Origin: Gammaproteobacteria bacterium | GTDB taxonomy: Bacteria; Pseudomonadota; Gammaproteobacteria; Magnimaribacterales; Magnimaribacteraceae | Reading direction: 5' to 3' | Assembly: GCA_015660645.1 (NCBI GenBank) | Contig: DQKS01000093.1 | Span: forward strand, 1 to 35,721 | Length of the DNA: 35,721 bases | In this document: positions 35,517 to 35,721 of the stretch, piece after piece | Layout: each line of letters opens with the position of its first letter | Position numbering within the stretch: the stretch's first letter is position 1 | Position numbers and translations under genes: made by a program | The notes under the pieces: model-generated | Seen by the model: only the letters and a program-made list of their open reading frames with translations | Databases searched by the model: none | Told to the model about the DNA's origin: nothing

Positions 35517-35632
35517 ACCTTTTAGAGCTATTTTTTACTAATTTTTAAGATTTTATGGACTTCGCTATATACACACATTTTCTTATCGGCGAAAATGCCT
35601 TTTATAAAGCTCAACAATAAGGCTACTTCATT

Positions 35633-35721
35633 ATGGTAAAAAGAAATTCCAAAACGCAGCTTGCAAATGCACTGAGGGTTCTTGCAATGGATGCCGTAGA
35701 GAGAGCAAAAAGTGGTCACCC
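35633..35721 (+). CDS. tkt: Transketolase, N-terminal fragment (runs off the window)
   Basis: The last 89 bases open with ATG and encode 29 residues: QLANALRVLAMDAVERAKSGHP is split by family landmarks, with LANA, AMDAV and KSGHP typical of the transketolase N-terminus, where the histidine contacts the thiamine diphosphate site. The enzyme moves two-carbon units in the pentose phosphate pathway. Divergent metK-tkt placement is known in other gammaproteobacteria. A TATAAA at 35603-35608 may be its -10 box. Only the start is visible here. Confidence 0.88.
   Translation, partial: MVKRNSKTQLANALRVLAMDAVERAKSGH

Noticed and set aside
35488-35632. SAM or SAH riboswitch ahead of metK/ahcY
   Set aside because: The gap is only 145 nt and shared with the tkt promoter; the apparent metK -10 leaves a leader of about 20 nt, too short for a known SAM-class aptamer, and no such pattern is visible.
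1-35721. CRISPR arrays, insertion sequences, toxin-antitoxin or phage-defence genes
   Set aside because: No regularly spaced repeats, terminal inverted repeats, transposases or recognised defence domains were found on either strand.

Overview
The window is AT-rich, very densely packed bacterial DNA. Gene content and order point to a marine gammaproteobacterium of the SAR86 type, or a close relative with a streamlined genome. Supporting evidence is the polA-engB / cytochrome c4-dsbA neighbourhood, the argH-lptM-lysA-dapF-DUF484-xerC-HAD gene run, and short or overlapping gene junctions throughout. The taxonomic call is an inference from content and composition; no 16S rRNA is present.

Layout. 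1-3530 (+): cytochrome c oxidase maturation (SURF1-family C-terminus, a SCO-like thioredoxin-fold membrane protein, heme A synthase, heme O synthase, SCO1). 3541-11293 (-): DoxX-family protein, a degraded Bax-inhibitor-1-like gene, typA, a Sel1-repeat protein, a quinone oxidoreductase-like MDR enzyme, gshA, pckA and dsbB. 11293-14796 (-): polA and engB, with a hairpin-rich gap between them. 14878-16980 (+): cytochrome c4, a DsbA-like lipoprotein and a CitE-like lyase. 17113-24371: an accessory stretch with a three-gene (+) operon (carotenoid-oxygenase-family enzyme, acyl-CoA synthetase, nitroreductase), a convergent D-aminoacylase-like amidohydrolase, and a lipoprotein with FG-GAP/VCBS repeats. 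24379-24456 (-): tRNA-Arg(CCG). 24552-26222 (+): glutaryl-CoA dehydrogenase and cytochrome c5. 26219-35487 (-): a nearly gapless run transcribed metK, ahcY, metF, argH, lptM, lysA, dapF, DUF484, xerC, HAD phosphatase. 35633 to the end (+): the start of transketolase.

How they work together. The first block builds heme A and the copper centre of an aa3-type oxidase. Cytochromes c4 and c5 are likely electron carriers to such an oxidase. DsbA and DsbB form the disulfide relay. metK-ahcY-metF cover SAM synthesis, SAH removal and methyl-THF supply. argH, lysA and dapF end the arginine and lysine/DAP pathways. The accessory operon looks like oxidative double-bond cleavage of a polyene or stilbene-like substrate followed by CoA activation; its substrate cannot be read from sequence.

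Items hidden from simple ORF calling: a 42-codon lptM gene; a Bax-inhibitor-1 remnant with an in-frame stop between typA and doxX; the missing N-terminus of the FG-GAP lipoprotein, which has no ATG/GTG/TTG start; and a possible sRNA or bidirectional terminator in the polA-engB gap. No rRNA, CRISPR array, insertion sequence or prophage gene was seen. Apart from the stretch upstream of the FG-GAP lipoprotein, which is explained as its coding sequence, no gene-free interval exceeds about 300 bases.
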